Part shown: positions 27,591-27,604 of the stretch, one piece after another
How the letters are laid out: the number at the start of each line of letters is the position of its first letter
Numbering within the stretch: position 1 is the first letter of the stretch
Assembly: GCA_903895005.1 (NCBI GenBank)
Contig: CAITSH010000231.1
Location: 1 to 27,604, forward strand
Source: an uncultured Pseudomonadota bacterium
Lineage (GTDB): Bacteria > Pseudomonadota > Gammaproteobacteria > Burkholderiales > SG8-39
Reading direction: 5' to 3'
DNA length: 27,604 nucleotides
Notes under the pieces: model-generated
The model's database searches: none
The model's input: only the letters and a program-made list of their open reading frames with translations
What the model was told of the DNA's origin: nothing
Position numbers and translations under genes: made by a program

Positions 27591-27604
27591 CCGTTCCCGC
27601 GGTG

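Noticed and set aside
27478..27604. Possible RNase P, 6S, SRP or known riboswitch RNA
   Set aside because: The hallmark sequences of these RNAs, for example the GAGGAAAGTCC block of RNase P or the GGUCAGGUCCGGAAGGAAGCAGCC-like core of SRP RNA, are not present. I kept only the structural observation.

Overview
The window reads as a stretch of housekeeping chromosome from a GC-rich betaproteobacterium. The basis is gene order and gene families, not a marker gene: gatCAB diverging from mreBCD-mrdA-rodA-rlpA, the run dacC-dat-ybeD-lipB-lipA, and the DUF2782-thrB-BPSS1780-type-DUF3683 group are arrangements I know from Burkholderiales, Rhodocyclales and Nitrosomonadales. I cannot place it below class. 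No tRNA, rRNA, insertion sequence, prophage, CRISPR array or defence gene was seen. Coding density is very high and no gene-free stretch exceeds 300 bases.

Layout. (1) 1-746: 3' part of a DUF4124 gene, then a convergent gap with stacked hairpins. (2) 747-4034, minus strand: gatC-gatA-gatB, the tRNA-dependent amidotransferase. (3) 4035-4294: divergent control region with a 20-bp near-perfect palindrome, a candidate mreB promoter and leader hairpins. (4) 4295-10990, plus strand: the rod-shape elongasome cluster mreB, mreC, mreD, mrdA (PBP2), rodA and rlpA, tightly packed with overlaps from mrdA onward. (5) 11014-15575, plus strand: dacC behind an extended -10 promoter, then a D-amino acid aminotransferase, ybeD, lipB, lipA and a secreted thioredoxin-like gene, the last four closely spaced or overlapping. 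(6) 15678-16902: a membrane-anchored TlpA-like gene (minus) head-to-head with a DUF4197 gene (plus), with no intergenic DNA between them. (7) 16926-20334, minus: polA, then a degenerate SGNH/GDSL-like gene. (8) 20545-23486, plus: a LOG-family gene, DUF2782 gene, thrB and a polytopic membrane protein gene. (9) 23566-27456, plus: a 1296-residue FAD and iron-sulfur oxidoreductase with an N-terminal DUF3683 region. (10) 27457-27604: a candidate promoter and a densely structured stretch running off the window.

How the genes work together. MreBCD, PBP2 and RodA form the machine that builds the lateral cell wall. RlpA and the DacC-type carboxypeptidase then trim glycan strands and stem peptides. Carboxypeptidase action releases D-alanine, the preferred substrate class of the Dat enzyme encoded next, so wall turnover and D-Ala/D-Glu interconversion are physically linked here. 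LipB and LipA make protein-bound lipoate. GatCAB corrects misacylated Glu-tRNA(Gln) or Asp-tRNA(Asn).

The least explained parts are the structured 3' end (three interleaved complementary hexamers plus further hairpins), the palindrome between gatC and mreB, a 15-base word repeated exactly in two intergenic gaps, the TTG start of polA, and the SGNH-like protein that lacks the usual catalytic Asp-x-x-His. I did not find a convincing undescribed multi-gene system.
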